A stretch of DNA of 64,000 nt from Methylocella tundrae (GTDB lineage: Bacteria; Pseudomonadota; Alphaproteobacteria; Rhizobiales; Beijerinckiaceae). The translations under genes were made by a program, and so were the position numbers. The DNA lies in NCBI RefSeq assembly GCF_901905185.1, contig NZ_CABFMQ020000131.1, positions 1 through 64,000 of the forward strand, written 5' to 3'. Under the pieces are notes generated by a model, which was given only the letters and a program-made list of their open reading frames with translations, was not told where the DNA came from and ran no database searches. Of this stretch, positions 1-9,381 are shown in pieces (the stretch's first letter is position 1; each line of letters starts with the position of its first letter).

Positions 1-122
1 ACAAGATCAAGCACTACCGCGGCGTCGCCACGCGCTACGACAAACGAGCCGACAATTTCCTCGCCGGAGTCAAGCTCGCCTCAATACGCATCTGGTTGCG
101 CCATAATGAGTCGATGACCTAG
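1..122 (+). pseudogene. IS5-family transposase, C-terminal end only
   Basis: An open frame enters from the left edge and stops at TAG 120-122, giving 39 residues. The residues TRYDK, then NFLAGVKLASIRIWLR, then NESMT are the typical C-terminal end of IS5-group (IS427-like) DDE transposases, where this stretch follows the catalytic Glu. The rest lies outside the window, so whether the element is intact cannot be judged. No terminal inverted repeat can be assigned with confidence. The dispersed hairpin repeat begins immediately at the stop codon. Confidence 0.75.
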
Positions 123-235
123 AGCATATTCCGGTCGGATCGGTTCGATCTGATCGACAGGAATATGCTCAAGCTTTTGAATCTGGAGCGATTTCTGATC
201 GATCGAACGACTCCATTCGATCAAAAAAGAGCAGG
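123..235. repeat. Dispersed intergenic repeat, copy A
   Basis: About 110 bp that recur, with roughly 85-90% identity by eye, at 43905-44020. It opens with a perfect 10-bp inverted repeat (AGCATATTCC at 123-132, GGAATATGCT at 160-169), followed by a conserved tail containing GGAGCGATTTCTGATCGATC. Both copies are intergenic. Copy A abuts the transposase remnant; copy B does not, so the repeat is probably independent of that insertion sequence. Confidence 0.75.
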
Positions 236-282
236 CTGCGTTCAGGCGCAATCGCATTCCGCTCTTTAAGCCTTTGCTTTAC

Positions 283-328
283 CGCATGCCGCTGGCCCGA
301 AAAGCCTGCGACTTTCCGGCATCATGCG
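283..328. repeat. Degenerate REP-like hairpin (same family as 25095-25264)
   Basis: The arms CCGAAAAG and CTTTCCGG followed by CATCATGCG match the unit tandemly repeated at 25095-25264 with several substitutions. It sits just past the 3' end of the hydrolase gene on the minus strand. Confidence 0.45.
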
Positions 329-1018
329 TTAGCGCCGTTCCGCCGGCTCGCTGCGGGTCGGCGTCGGCAGGCGCGGCGGATTGCCGAGGCGGCGATCGAG
401 ATAGATGCCGACTTCCTCGATCAGAGGCTCGACGCAATTTTCGAAGAAATGATTGGCGCCGGGAATCACGGCATGCTCGATCAATATGCCTTTTTGCGTC
501 TTCAGCTTCTCGATGAGTCCGGTGACTTCCTTCAAAGGCGCGACGCGGTCCTGGTCGCCATGCACGAAGAGGCCCGAGGAGGGGCAGGGGGCGAGGAAGG
601 AGAAATCGAAGCGGTTGGCGGGCGGCGCGATCGAAATGAATCCTTCGATCTCCGGCCGGCGCATCAGAAGCTGCATGCCGATCCAGGAGCCGAAGGAGAT
701 GCCGGCGATCCAGCAGGCCCGGGCTTCCGGATTGATCGCCTGCGCCCAGTCGAGCGCCGCGGCGGCGTCCGACAATTCCCCCTGGCCGTGATCGAAGCCG
801 CCCTGGCTGCGCCCGACGCCGCGGAAATTGAACCGCAGGACCGCGAAGCCGCGCTCGGCGAAAGCATAATAGAGGTTGTAGACGATCTGATTATTCATCG
901 TCCCGCCGAATTGCGGGTGGGGATGCAGAATAATGGCGATCGGCGCGCCGCGTACGGTCGAGGGGTGAAACCGACCCTCGATGCGGCCGGCCGGACCGTT
1001 AAACATTACCTCGGGCAT
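329..1018 (-). CDS. Alpha/beta hydrolase (COG2945-like)
   Basis: 229 aa, cytoplasmic, with no signal peptide. The alpha/beta-hydrolase fold is visible as an HPHP oxyanion strand (residues 32-35), the nucleophile elbow G-I-S-F-G with Ser108, a GDQD segment (154-157) that can supply the acid, and His190 in a GANHFF context. This arrangement is typical of the small dienelactone-hydrolase-like family COG2945, whose members have no agreed substrate. It stands alone, divergent from the suf operon. Starting at 1018 keeps the beta-strand before HPHP complete. The family is well supported; the substrate is unknown. Confidence 0.8.
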   Translation of the reverse strand: MPEVMFNGPAGRIEGRFHPSTVRGAPIAIILHPHPQFGGTMNNQIVYNLYYAFAERGFAVLRFNFRGVGRSQGGFDHGQGELSDAAAALDWAQAINPEARACWIAGISFGSWIGMQLLMRRPEIEGFISIAPPANRFDFSFLAPCPSSGLFVHGDQDRVAPLKEVTGLIEKLKTQKGILIEHAVIPGANHFFENCVEPLIEEVGIYLDRRLGNPPRLPTPTRSEPAERR

Positions 1019-1607
1019 CTTTGCTCCATGATCAGGGTTTGAATTTTTCCGCGGCGAGCGTTTTTACGCCAGAACCCCGCCACGCTTTGGCGCTCCATCA
1101 ACGCGCGGGACCTTGCGGCATGATCGTTTCCACCACGCCGCCTATTTTTCGTTATCGTCCATGATTTCTCTCAAAAAACGGCGGCGCGGAGGCGCTCGCC
1201 TTCCGTGTTCGGCGCGTCATTCGCTGTCCGCAAGCAAACACGCCCTCGTCCGCAAGCAAGCTCGCAGGCGTCCCGCTTCCGGGATCTGGCCGAAGCGGGC
1301 GACGATGGGCGCCCGGCTCATCCTTGACTTGCCTCCCGCGCGACCCCTAAATGGAGAGGGCCCTTTTGTCGTCAAAACCAGAGCGCCGCAGATCAACCCC
1401 AGACGCTCCTTTGTCTCATGTGAGCCCGAGAAGGGTCCTTCGGGATCCCGAAAAGCGCCCGAGCAGGTTCTTGGCGACCTCGCCAAATGAGGCTCATTTG
1501 GCCCCCGAAGGCGAATACTCGCCTTTTTAGCACGTTCGCCCCAAAGGATTGCAAGCACTTTAGGCGAATGAGCGAGAATTTGTCTCTTTAAACAGGATGA
1601 TGCCGCC
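1019..1607. other. 589-bp intergenic region between hydrolase and suf operon
   Basis: No convincing gene. Small overlapping frames on both strands (for example 1113-1490 plus) have arginine- and proline-rich translations with no family features and no good ribosome-binding site. The region holds several hairpins, including one around 1434-1455 and a terminator-like one at 1508-1528. It must also contain the promoters of both flanking genes. No IscR or Fur site could be recognised. Confidence 0.5.
1508..1528 (+). terminator. Terminator-like hairpin upstream of the suf operon
   Basis: Perfect 7-bp stem AAGGCGA (1508-1514) and TCGCCTT (1519-1525) with a 4-nt loop, followed by TTT. It lies 80 bp before the first suf gene and points toward it, so it would end a leader transcript rather than a known gene. 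Confidence 0.4.
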
Positions 1608-2789
1608 GTGCCGCCGCGCGCCTATCTCGACCATAACGCCACGACGCCTTTGCATCCGGCGGCGCTTGAGGCTATGCGCGCGGTCTTGGCGAGGCCTGGC
1701 AACGCCTCTTCCGTCCACGCCGAAGGGCGCGCGGCCCGAGCCGCGATCGAGAACGCCCGGCTTGAGCTTGGCGCTTTCGTCAATGCGCCCGCGAAGGCGA
1801 TCATTTTCACGTCGGGCGGCACGGAAGCGCTCAATCTGGCGCTGACGCCCTCGATCGACGGAGCCGATGGTCCTCGCCCTTTCGACCGGCTGCTCATCGG
1901 CGCCGCAGAACATTCTGCCGTTCTGAACGGCCATCGGTTTGCCGCCGATCGCGCCGAGATCGTTGCGCTGGCCGGCGACGGCGCGCTCGACCTTGAGGCG
2001 CTGGGCGCCGCGCTCGCGCGCGCCAGGGGGGAGCGCGTCATGCTGGCGCTGCAGGCCGCCAATAATGAGACGGGCGTCATCCAGCCGGTGGCGGCCGCGG
2101 CGGAGCTCGTCCATGCCGCCGGCGGATTTGTCCTCTGCGACGCCGTGCAGGCCGCCGGCAAGATCGATTGCGACATGACGCGGCTCGGCGCGGACGCGCT
2201 CGTTCTCTCGGCGCATAAATTTGGCGGCCCTCAGGGCGTCGGCGCGCTTTGTTTTGCCTCTCCGGCTTCCCATATAAGGGCGACGATGATTCGCGGCGGC
2301 GGTCAGGAGCGCGGGCTCCGCGCGGGCACCGAGAATGTCGCGGCGATCGCCGGAATGGCGGCGGCTTTGCGGGTTTCGGCGGAGCGGTTGCGGCGGCAGA
2401 GCGAAGTTTTAGCCTCCTGGCGCGACCGTCTTGAGGCCGAAGTCTCGCGCATCGCCCCCGATGCGGCGTTTTTCGGAGCGGAGCGGGAACGGTTGCCGAA
2501 TACCTCGTGCTTTGCTGTTCCCGGGATTGAGGCACAGGTTTTGCTGATGTGTCTTGATGTCGAAGGCGTCGCGGTCTCGTCCGGGTCTGCCTGTTCGTCA
2601 GGAAAGGTAAAGCGCTCCCACGTCTTGACGGCGATGGGCGTCGCGCCAAACTTGGCGAACGGAGCAATTCGGGTCAGTCTGGGCTGGGATTCGTCTGAGG
2701 ACGATTGCGCATTGTTCGTCAAGGCGCTCGAAAAGGCGGTTCGCTCTCTCAGGGCGAGGCTGCCGGGAGCGTCAGGTCAAGCAGCGTGA
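1608..2789 (+). CDS. Cysteine desulfurase, NifS/IscS type (group I)
   Basis: 393 aa, PLP-dependent. It would take sulfur from L-cysteine as an enzyme persulfide for Fe-S cluster building. The N-terminal YLDHNATTP motif, the PLP lysine K204 in SAHKFGG and the catalytic Cys329 in the SSGSACSSGK loop identify the group I (NifS/IscS) form. The start is GTG at 1608, because YLDHNATTP follows at once as in relatives. It is the first gene of the suf operon, 90 bp before sufB. A second desulfurase, SufS, lies downstream, so the operon carries both types. The assignment is firm; division of labour between the two is inferred. Confidence 0.9.
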   Translation: MPPRAYLDHNATTPLHPAALEAMRAVLARPGNASSVHAEGRAARAAIENARLELGAFVNAPAKAIIFTSGGTEALNLALTPSIDGADGPRPFDRLLIGAAEHSAVLNGHRFAADRAEIVALAGDGALDLEALGAALARARGERVMLALQAANNETGVIQPVAAAAELVHAAGGFVLCDAVQAAGKIDCDMTRLGADALVLSAHKFGGPQGVGALCFASPASHIRATMIRGGGQERGLRAGTENVAAIAGMAAALRVSAERLRRQSEVLASWRDRLEAEVSRIAPDAAFFGAERERLPNTSCFAVPGIEAQVLLMCLDVEGVAVSSGSACSSGKVKRSHVLTAMGVAPNLANGAIRVSLGWDSSEDDCALFVKALEKAVRSLRARLPGASGQAA

Positions 2790-2879
2790 CGTTACGCCGC
2801 TGACGCGGTTGACGAAGCCCGGACTAGGGTTGAGGTCTGAACCGGCGGTCCTTGAAACCGGCAGGGTGAGGAGAGTGTT

Positions 2880-4352
2880 ATGGCAGCGGTCCAGGAGACC
2901 GTCGACCGGGTCAAGTCGGTCGACGTCAGCGAATATAAGTACGGTTTCTTTTCCGACATTGAGTCCGAAAAGGCCCCAAAAGGTCTGAATGAGGACATTG
3001 TCAGATTCATCTCGGCGAAAAAGAACGAACCGGAATGGCTGACGGAATGGCGGCTTGAGGCTTTCCGGCGCTGGCTGACCATGCCCGAGCCGCATTGGGC
3101 GCGCGTCGACTTTCCGAAGATCGACTATCAGGATCTCTATTATTATTCGGCGCCCAAGACGGCGGCCGGACCGAAATCGCTGGATGAGGTCGATCCCGAA
3201 CTTCTGAAAGTCTACGCCAAACTCGGCATTCCGCTCGGCGAGCAGGAAATTCTGGCGGGCGTCGCCCCGGAGCGCCGCGTCGCCGTCGACGCCGTGTTCG
3301 ATTCGGTCTCGGTCGTCACCACCTTCAAGGAAGAGCTGGCGAAAGCCGGCGTGATCTTCTGCCCGATCTCCGAGGCGGTTCACTCCCACCCCGAGCTCGT
3401 GAAAAAATATCTCGGCTCGGTCGTGCCGACCACCGACAATTATTACGCGACGCTGAACAGCGCCGTCTTCTCGGACGGATCTTTCGTCTATGTCCCGCCG
3501 GGCGTCCGCTGCCCGATGGAGCTCTCGACCTATTTCCGCATCAATGAACAAAACACCGGGCAGTTCGAGCGCACGCTGATCATCGCCGACAAGGGCTCCT
3601 ATGTGTCCTACCTTGAGGGCTGCACGGCGCCGAAGCGCGATGAAAATCAGCTTCACGCCGCTGTCGTCGAACTCGTGACGCATGAGGACGCCGAGATCAA
3701 ATATTCGACCGTGCAGAACTGGTATCCGGGCGACGCGGACGGCAAGGGCGGCATCTATAATTTCGTCACCAAGCGCGGCGACTGCCGCGGCGCGCGCTCG
3801 AAGATTTCCTGGACGCAGGTCGAGACCGGATCGGCGATCACCTGGAAATATCCGTCCTGCATCCTGCGCGGCGACGAATCGCGCGGCGAGTTCTATTCGA
3901 TCGCGATTTCGAACGGACGCCAGCAGGTCGATTCCGGCACCAAAATGATCCATCTCGGCAAGAATACGACGAGCCGGGTGATCTCGAAAGGCATCGCGGC
4001 GGGGGCGTCGCAAAACACCTATCGCGGCCAGATCTCCTCGCATCGCAAGGCGACGGGAGCGCGCAACTTTACGAATTGCGATTCGCTTCTGATCGGCAAT
4101 TCCTGCGGCGCGCATACGGTGCCCTATATCGAATCGCGCAATACGAGCACGCAATTCGAACATGAAGCGACGACCTCGAAGATTTCCGACGATCAGCTGT
4201 TCTATTGTCAGCAGCGCGGTCTTTCGGCCGAGGAAGCGACGGCGCTGATCGTCAACGGCTTCGTGCGCGACGTCTTGCAGCAGCTTCCGATGGAGTTCGC
4301 GGTCGAGGCGCAAAAACTGATCGCGATCTCGCTCGAGGGCAGCGTCGGTTAG
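2880..4352 (+). CDS. sufB: Fe-S cluster assembly scaffold protein SufB
   Basis: 490 aa, cytosolic subunit of the SufBC2D scaffold that builds and transfers Fe-S clusters. The length and the conserved C-terminal core match Suf[12 protein letters not shown], then the [13 protein letters not shown] region with Cys400 in NCDSLLIG, then [11 protein letters not shown]. The N-terminal YKYGF and [11 protein letters not shown] segments are also standard. GGTGAGGAGAG precedes ATG 2880. It lies between the group I desulfurase and sufC in the usual order. Confidence 0.96.
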   Translation: MAAVQETVDRVKSVDVSEYKYGFFSDIESEKAPKGLNEDIVRFISAKKNEPEWLTEWRLEAFRRWLTMPEPHWARVDFPKIDYQDLYYYSAPKTAAGPKSLDEVDPELLKVYAKLGIPLGEQEILAGVAPERRVAVDAVFDSVSVVTTFKEELAKAGVIFCPISEAVHSHPELVKKYLGSVVPTTDNYYATLNSAVFSDGSFVYVPPGVRCPMELSTYFRINEQNTGQFERTLIIADKGSYVSYLEGCTAPKRDENQLHAAVVELVTHEDAEIKYSTVQNWYPGDADGKGGIYNFVTKRGDCRGARSKISWTQVETGSAITWKYPSCILRGDESRGEFYSIAISNGRQQVDSGTKMIHLGKNTTSRVISKGIAAGASQNTYRGQISSHRKATGARNFTNCDSLLIGNSCGAHTVPYIESRNTSTQFEHEATTSKISDDQLFYCQQRGLSAEEATALIVNGFVRDVLQQLPMEFAVEAQKLIAISLEGSVG

Positions 4353-4504
4353 CGAAAAAGGCCGGGGCTGACGCCCGGCCTTCGACGGCCCCTCGGGACC
4401 TGCTCAGCATCAAATGGCGGCGTCCGCCCGCGCCGCCTCAACAGCCAGGGAGCGCGCCTTTGCCGCGCCTGGCGTCAGCCGAATGAATGCAAGGATTTTA
4501 AATC

Positions 4505-5260
4505 ATGCTCGAAGTCAAGAATCTCACTGTTTCGATTGATGGACGGACCATTCTCGACGAACTCAACCTGACGGTCCAGGACGGCGAAGTCGCCGCGATC
4601 ATGGGTCCGAACGGCACCGGCAAGTCGACGCTCTCCTATGTCATCGCCGGCCGCAAGGATTACACGATCGAATCCGGCGAAGTTCTCCTGAACGGCGTCA
4701 ATCTCCTTGACCTCGAGCCCGACGTGCGGGCGGCGCATGGCGTTTTCCTCGCCTTCCAATATCCGCTCGAAATCCCGGGCGTCGCGACGATGACATTCCT
4801 CAAGGCCGCCCTGAACGCGCAACGCAAGCAGCGCGGCGAGGCGGAGCTGACGACGCCGGAATTCATGAAGCGCGTCAAAGGCGCCGCCGACAAGCTCGAG
4901 ATCAAGCAGGAGATGCTGAAGCGCGCGCTGAATGTCGGATTTTCGGGCGGCGAGAAGAAGCGCATGGACATTCTGCAGATGGCGCTGCTCGAGCCGAGCT
5001 TCGCTATTCTCGATGAGACCGACTCGGGGCTCGACATCGACGCGCTGCGGATCGTCGCGAGCGGCGTCAACGCGCTGCGCTCGCCAAAACGCAGCTTCCT
5101 CATCATCACCCATTATCAACGCCTGCTCGACTATATCGTGCCCGACACCGTGCATGTCATGACAAAGGGCAAAATCGTGAAAACGGGCGGCGCGGATCTC
5201 GCGGTCGAACTCGAAAAGAGCGGCTATCGCGACTATTCCGTCGAAGAAGCGGCCGCCTGA
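4505..5260 (+). CDS. sufC: Fe-S assembly ATPase SufC
   Basis: 251 aa ABC-type ATPase that drives conformational change in the SufBCD complex. Visible motifs are Walker A GPNGTGKST (34-42), an ABC signature FSGGE (146-150), Walker B FAILDET (166-172) and the switch His203 in ITHYQR. There are no membrane segments, as expected for the soluble SufC. It lies 152 bp after sufB and 12 bp before sufD. The gap before it, 4353-4504, holds no gene. Confidence 0.96.
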   Translation: MLEVKNLTVSIDGRTILDELNLTVQDGEVAAIMGPNGTGKSTLSYVIAGRKDYTIESGEVLLNGVNLLDLEPDVRAAHGVFLAFQYPLEIPGVATMTFLKAALNAQRKQRGEAELTTPEFMKRVKGAADKLEIKQEMLKRALNVGFSGGEKKRMDILQMALLEPSFAILDETDSGLDIDALRIVASGVNALRSPKRSFLIITHYQRLLDYIVPDTVHVMTKGKIVKTGGADLAVELEKSGYRDYSVEEAAA

Positions 5261-5272
5261 GAGGAAGCAACG

Positions 5273-6607
5273 ATGAGCGCTCAAATCACTGCCGCGCGCA
5301 CGTCCGCGGAAACGGCTCTGGCCGAAACCTTCGACGCGGCCGTCTCCAAGCTGCCGGGCGGCGCCGATGTGAAGAAATTGCGCGAGGCGGCGTTCAGCGC
5401 ATTCTATACGGCGGGCCTTCCGCATCGGCGCATCGAGGCCTGGCATTATACCGATCTGCGCGCTCTGATGCGCGCCGCTTTGCCGCTCGCGGCTCCGCCG
5501 AGCGCGGCGGCGATCGCGGCCTTGCGCGACGAACTGTCGAAATCTGCGCCAGCGCAGCGTCTCGTCATCGTTGACGGCGTATTCGTTCCTGAACTCTCCG
5601 ACCCCCTGCCGGCGGGCGTCTTTGTGCGTTCGCTCGCCGCCGCGCTGAGCGAGGGGCGTCCCGAGATGATCGCTCTCATCGCGTCGCAGGATTTCGGCGG
5701 GACTGACACGATCGTCTCGCTCAATGCGGCGCTGATGCAGGATGGCGTCGTCATCGAGGTCGAGCCGGGCGTCGCCCTCGCTGCCCCGATCCGTCTCGTC
5801 TATGCGACGGCCTTGAGCGAGCCTTCCGCGCGCTATTCGCGCTCGGCGGTGGTCGTCGGCGCCGGCGCGTCCGTCCACATCGCTGAGGAAAGCCTTGGCG
5901 AGGGCGCGCGCACGGGCCAGACCAATGGCTGCCTCATCGTCTCGGTCGCCGATGACGCCAAATTCCAGCATACCGCGATGATGACCGGCATGGCGCCCGC
6001 GAGCCTTCGCATCGAAAGCCTCATTGCCCGCATCGGCGCGCGCGCCAAATTCGACAGTTTCGCGCTGATCACCGGCGCCGGCGTCGTCCGCCGCCAGATT
6101 TTCGCGCGCTTTGAGGGCGACGGCGCGGAAGGCTCGCTGCGCGGCGTCTCGCTGCTGCGCGGGCGCCAGCACGCCGACACGACTTTGCTGGTCGAACATC
6201 TGGCGCCGGGCTGCACCGGCCGCCAGACCTTCAAATATGTTCTCGACGAGGAAGCCACCGGCGTCTTCCAGGGCAAGATCAATGTGGAGAAGGACGCGCA
6301 AAAGACCGACGGCCGGATGCTGAGCAAGGCGCTGCTTCTGTCGGACAATGTCGCGATGAACAACAAGCCGGAGCTGGAGATCTTCGCCGACGACGTCGCC
6401 TGCGGCCATGGCGCGACCTGCGGCGGCCTCAATGACGACCAGCTGTTCTACCTTCAGGCGCGGGGCCTGCCTTTCGCCGAGGCCGAGGCCCTTCTGCTCG
6501 AAGCTTTCGCCGCCGACCTTCTCGACGAGTTCGACGACGAGGAGCTGGCCACGCCATTCCGCGCCGAAATCGCGCGCTGGCTGTCTGCGCGGGGGGAAAA
6601 GGCATGA
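5273..6607 (+). CDS. sufD: Fe-S cluster assembly protein SufD
   Basis: 444 aa paralogue of SufB forming the SufB-SufD heterodimer. The C-terminal portion has the family signature: a KNINV-like KINVEKDAQKTDG stretch, then NKPELEIFADDVACGHGAT and QLFYLQARGLP. The His in CGHGAT corresponds to the residue implicated in cluster assembly in E. coli SufD. The N-terminal HRRIEAWHYTDLR helix is typical. An AGGAAGC ribosome-binding site precedes ATG 5273. The stop overlaps the sufS start by 4 bp, implying coupled translation. Confidence 0.95.
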   Translation: MSAQITAARTSAETALAETFDAAVSKLPGGADVKKLREAAFSAFYTAGLPHRRIEAWHYTDLRALMRAALPLAAPPSAAAIAALRDELSKSAPAQRLVIVDGVFVPELSDPLPAGVFVRSLAAALSEGRPEMIALIASQDFGGTDTIVSLNAALMQDGVVIEVEPGVALAAPIRLVYATALSEPSARYSRSAVVVGAGASVHIAEESLGEGARTGQTNGCLIVSVADDAKFQHTAMMTGMAPASLRIESLIARIGARAKFDSFALITGAGVVRRQIFARFEGDGAEGSLRGVSLLRGRQHADTTLLVEHLAPGCTGRQTFKYVLDEEATGVFQGKINVEKDAQKTDGRMLSKALLLSDNVAMNNKPELEIFADDVACGHGATCGGLNDDQLFYLQARGLPFAEAEALLLEAFAADLLDEFDDEELATPFRAEIARWLSARGEKA

Positions 6608-7848
6608 ACAAGCATATCGTCGCGCCGGCGCCTTACGACGTCGCCAAAGTGCGCGAAGACTTCCCGATCCTGTCGATGGAGATCTACGGCAAGCCGCTCG
6701 TCTATCTCGACAATGGCGCCTCGGCGCAAAAGCCGAAGGCCGTCGTCGATCGGATGGTGCATGCGACCTATCATGAATACGCCAATGTTCATCGCGGGCT
6801 GCATTTTCTCGCCAACGCCGCGACGGACGCTTTTGAGGCCGCGCGCGAAAGCGTCAGATCTTTCCTCAATGCGGAGAGCGTGAACGAGATCGTCTTCACG
6901 AAATCCGCGACCGAGGCGATCAATCTCGTCGCCGCCTCCTTTGGCGAGGCCTTTATCGGAGCGGGCGATGAAATCGTGCTCTCGATCATGGAGCATCACG
7001 CCAATATCGTGCCCTGGCATTTTTTGCGCGAGCGCAAGGGCGCCGTGCTGAAATGGGTCGACGTCGACGATGAGGGCGAGTTCTCGCTCGAGCGTTTCGA
7101 GGCGGCCCTGAGCCCCAGGACCAAGATCGTCGCCATCACGCATATGTCGAACGTTCTGGGCACGGTGACGCCGATCAAGGAGATCATCCGCATCGCGCAT
7201 GAGCGCGGCATTCCGGTTCTCGTCGACGGTTCGCAGGCGGCGGTGCATCTTTCCGTCGACGTGCGCGATCTCGACGCCGATTTTTATGTCGTGACGGGCC
7301 ATAAGCTCTATGGGCCGACCGGCGTCGGCGCGCTCTACGGCAACGCGAAATGGCTGGAGCAAATGCCGCCCTTCCTCGGCGGCGGCGAGATGATCAAGGA
7401 AGTCACCCGCGATCTCGTCACCTATAATGATCCGCCGCATCGCTTCGAGGCCGGCACGCCGCCGATCATCCAGGCGGTGGGGCTTGGGGCCGCTCTCGAC
7501 TATATGCAGCAGCTCGGGCGCGATCGCATTCATGCGCATGAAACGGCGCTGAGCGAATATGCGCATGAGCGCCTGTCGCAAATGAATTCGCTGCGCATTT
7601 TTGGCCGCGCCAAAGGCAAGGGCGCGATCATCTCCTTCGAGATGAAGAACGCCCATGCGCATGATGTCGCGACCATTCTTGACCGCGCCGGCGTCGCGGT
7701 GCGCGCCGGAACTCATTGCGCGCAGCCGCTGCTGAGCCGGTTCGGGGTCACATCGACGTGCCGCGCGTCTTTTGCGCTGTACAATACCTTCGATGAGGTC
7801 GACAAGCTCGCCGAGGCCTTGACCAAGGCCGAGCGTCTGTTCGCCTGA
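6604..7848 (+). CDS. sufS: Cysteine desulfurase SufS (group II)
   Basis: 414 aa PLP enzyme supplying sulfur to SufBCD. Group II features are the YLDNGASAQKP N-terminus, the PLP lysine K234 in TGHKLYGPTG and the catalytic Cys372 in RAGTHCAQP, on the short loop typical of SufS/CsdA. Enzymes of this group usually need a SufE or SufU partner, which is not encoded in the window. It overlaps sufD by 4 bp. Confidence 0.95.
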   Translation: MNKHIVAPAPYDVAKVREDFPILSMEIYGKPLVYLDNGASAQKPKAVVDRMVHATYHEYANVHRGLHFLANAATDAFEAARESVRSFLNAESVNEIVFTKSATEAINLVAASFGEAFIGAGDEIVLSIMEHHANIVPWHFLRERKGAVLKWVDVDDEGEFSLERFEAALSPRTKIVAITHMSNVLGTVTPIKEIIRIAHERGIPVLVDGSQAAVHLSVDVRDLDADFYVVTGHKLYGPTGVGALYGNAKWLEQMPPFLGGGEMIKEVTRDLVTYNDPPHRFEAGTPPIIQAVGLGAALDYMQQLGRDRIHAHETALSEYAHERLSQMNSLRIFGRAKGKGAIISFEMKNAHAHDVATILDRAGVAVRAGTHCAQPLLSRFGVTSTCRASFALYNTFDEVDKLAEALTKAERLFA

Positions 7849-7849
7849 G

Positions 7850-7888
7850 GCGTGATCCTGCGAGAGTTGCAGATTTTTGGGATCATGG
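7850..7888. repeat. Degenerate REP-like hairpin remnant
   Basis: GTTGCAGATTTTTGGGATCATG resembles one arm and the tail of the 62-bp unit at 25095-25264. It lies in the 185-bp gap between sufS and the SufT-like gene and may be a processing or stalling hairpin within the operon. Confidence 0.35.
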
Positions 7889-8033
7889 CAGAAGGGAGCG
7901 CGAGTATGATCGGTTTAATCCAGATCGGTCATGCTCAACTGTGAAGGTTTGAAATTTTCGGGCCGCGAACACAAGTTTAAGCGAGCGTCGCCGGCCTTGA
8001 ACCGGTCCACGCGGAAGGATGAGGAGCCGATCC

Positions 8034-8426
8034 ATGGCCGAATTGCAAGCCGCCGAAACCGCGGACGTCATGCCGAACGAGCCGCAGTGGATATTCGACG
8101 GCTCCATTCCGCAACCCGAACGGGCTCGCTTCATCGACGACGCGATCGCGGCCTTCAAGACCGTATTCGATCCTGAGATACCTTGCGACATCTACGAACT
8201 GGGGCTGATCTATAAGGTCGAGCTCGAGGCCGAACGCGCGGTCAAGGTTGAAATGACCCTGACGGCGCCGGGCTGTCCCGTGGCGGGCGAACTGGCGCGC
8301 ATGGTCGAGACCGCGGTCGGCTCCGTCAACGGAACGCTCAGCGCGAAAGTCGACGTCGTTTTCGATCCGCCCTGGGATCAGAGCCGCATGTCGGACGAGG
8401 CCCGCGTCGCTCTCGACATGTTCTGA
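8034..8426 (+). CDS. SufT-like MIP18/DUF59 Fe-S assembly factor
   Basis: 130 aa from ATG 8034, which has GAGGAG about 7 nt upstream; an in-frame ATG at 8019 lacks such a site. The DUF59 (MIP18) core reads FDPEIPCDIYELGLIY followed by TLTAPGCPVAGE, with the conserved Cys of that motif, and ends VVFDPPWDQSRMS as in the SUF-linked and PaaD-like subfamily. Such proteins help load Fe-S clusters onto targets. It is the last gene of the suf operon. In many relatives sufA follows; here the next gene runs the other way and is a DsbA-like protein. Confidence 0.88.
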   Translation: MAELQAAETADVMPNEPQWIFDGSIPQPERARFIDDAIAAFKTVFDPEIPCDIYELGLIYKVELEAERAVKVEMTLTAPGCPVAGELARMVETAVGSVNGTLSAKVDVVFDPPWDQSRMSDEARVALDMF

Positions 8427-8437
8427 CGTCCCACAGC

Positions 8438-8476
8438 CAGGAAAGGCGCCGTCCTGCCGACGAGCGCCCTTTCCTG
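8438..8476. terminator. Hairpin between the suf operon and dsbA-like gene
   Basis: The arm CAGGAAAGGCGC (8438-8449) pairs with GCGCCCTTTCCTG (8464-8476), about 12 bp with one bulge, between two convergent genes. There is no U-tract on either strand, so it may protect 3' ends rather than act as a classic intrinsic terminator. Confidence 0.45.
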
Positions 8477-8528
8477 ACGCGGACCGGCTTCCGGACCGCC
8501 TGAAAATGCTTACGGGCCGCCCGCAGCC

Positions 8529-9197
8529 TCAGCTTTTCAGCAAAGGCTCCAAAATCTGGTCGAGTTTTTCAGGCGATATTTCGCCTGTCTGCTTCTGGCC
8601 GTTGAAGAAGAACGTCGGCGTTGCGCTCACTCCGAATTTCTCCGAGGCGTGATCGCGTATCTTATTGATCTTATCGTAAAGATCCTGGTTTTTGAGACAG
8701 GTCTCGAAGGCTTCCTGGCCCATGCCCGTCTGTTTCACGAGGTTGGCGAGGGATTCCACGGGCTTGTCGGTAAACGCCCAGTTCTTCTGTTGCAAGAACA
8801 GCAAATCGACGATGGCGTTGCGCTTGTCGTCGCCGGCGCAGCGGGCGAGCATGAAGCCTGCCGTGGCGAGCGGGTCCAGCGGAAACTCGCGCAGAATGAA
8901 GCGCACCTTGCCGGTGTCGATATATTTGCTTTTCAAGGTTGGAAATGTCTCGGCGTAAAACGCCGCGCAATGGGAGCAGGTCATCGAGGCGTATTCGACG
9001 ATCGTGACGGGCGCGTCGCTCTTGCCGAGAGCCAGATCCGGCAAGGCCTCGCTAGCCATGAGTTGATCGACCGGCACGCTGGAGCCTTGGGCGAATGCCG
9101 GGGAGCCCCCTGCAAGTCCAAGGAGGAGGGCGGCGGCGGCGATCCGGAAAAGGACGCGGCGGCTCTGAACGGCCGGGCTTTTGGTTAGCGTCTGCAT
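8529..9197 (-). CDS. DsbA-family thiol:disulfide oxidoreductase
   Basis: 222 aa with an N-terminal signal peptide (hydrophobic residues about 16-36, cleavage near AFAQ), so it acts in the periplasm. The thioredoxin-like active site is Cys74-Ser-His-Cys77 in EYASMTCSHCAAF, and the cis-proline loop is at Pro194 (SATPTFF). The spacing fits the DsbA/BdbD/Com1 group. It probably introduces or repairs disulfides in exported proteins. It lies downstream of the DUF721 gene on the same strand, a common arrangement in rhizobia. Confidence 0.88.
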   Translation of the reverse strand: MQTLTKSPAVQSRRVLFRIAAAALLLGLAGGSPAFAQGSSVPVDQLMASEALPDLALGKSDAPVTIVEYASMTCSHCAAFYAETFPTLKSKYIDTGKVRFILREFPLDPLATAGFMLARCAGDDKRNAIVDLLFLQQKNWAFTDKPVESLANLVKQTGMGQEAFETCLKNQDLYDKINKIRDHASEKFGVSATPTFFFNGQKQTGEISPEKLDQILEPLLKS

Positions 9198-9381
9198 GGG
9201 TTTCGATCCATCCGGAGGGCGAGAATTATCTCTAATGGTTTGTTTTATCGCGTTCTTTTCACGTAAGCGGCGACTTTTTGGTTTGCGGGCGTTTCTGATT
9301 GATAGCGGTGCGTCTGATTGAAGGCGCAGGCAAAACGATCATGGCGTAGCTGAAAAGCGGCATCAAGGCGTAGGAACCCCA

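Noticed and set aside
1113-1490. 125-codon frame upstream of the suf operon
   Set aside because: Arg/Pro-rich, no ribosome-binding site, no family features, overlapped by an equally long frame on the other strand.
4475-6409. 644-codon antisense frame over sufC and sufD
   Set aside because: GC-rich shadow of well-identified genes; the translation is a run of Arg, Asp and Ala without domains.
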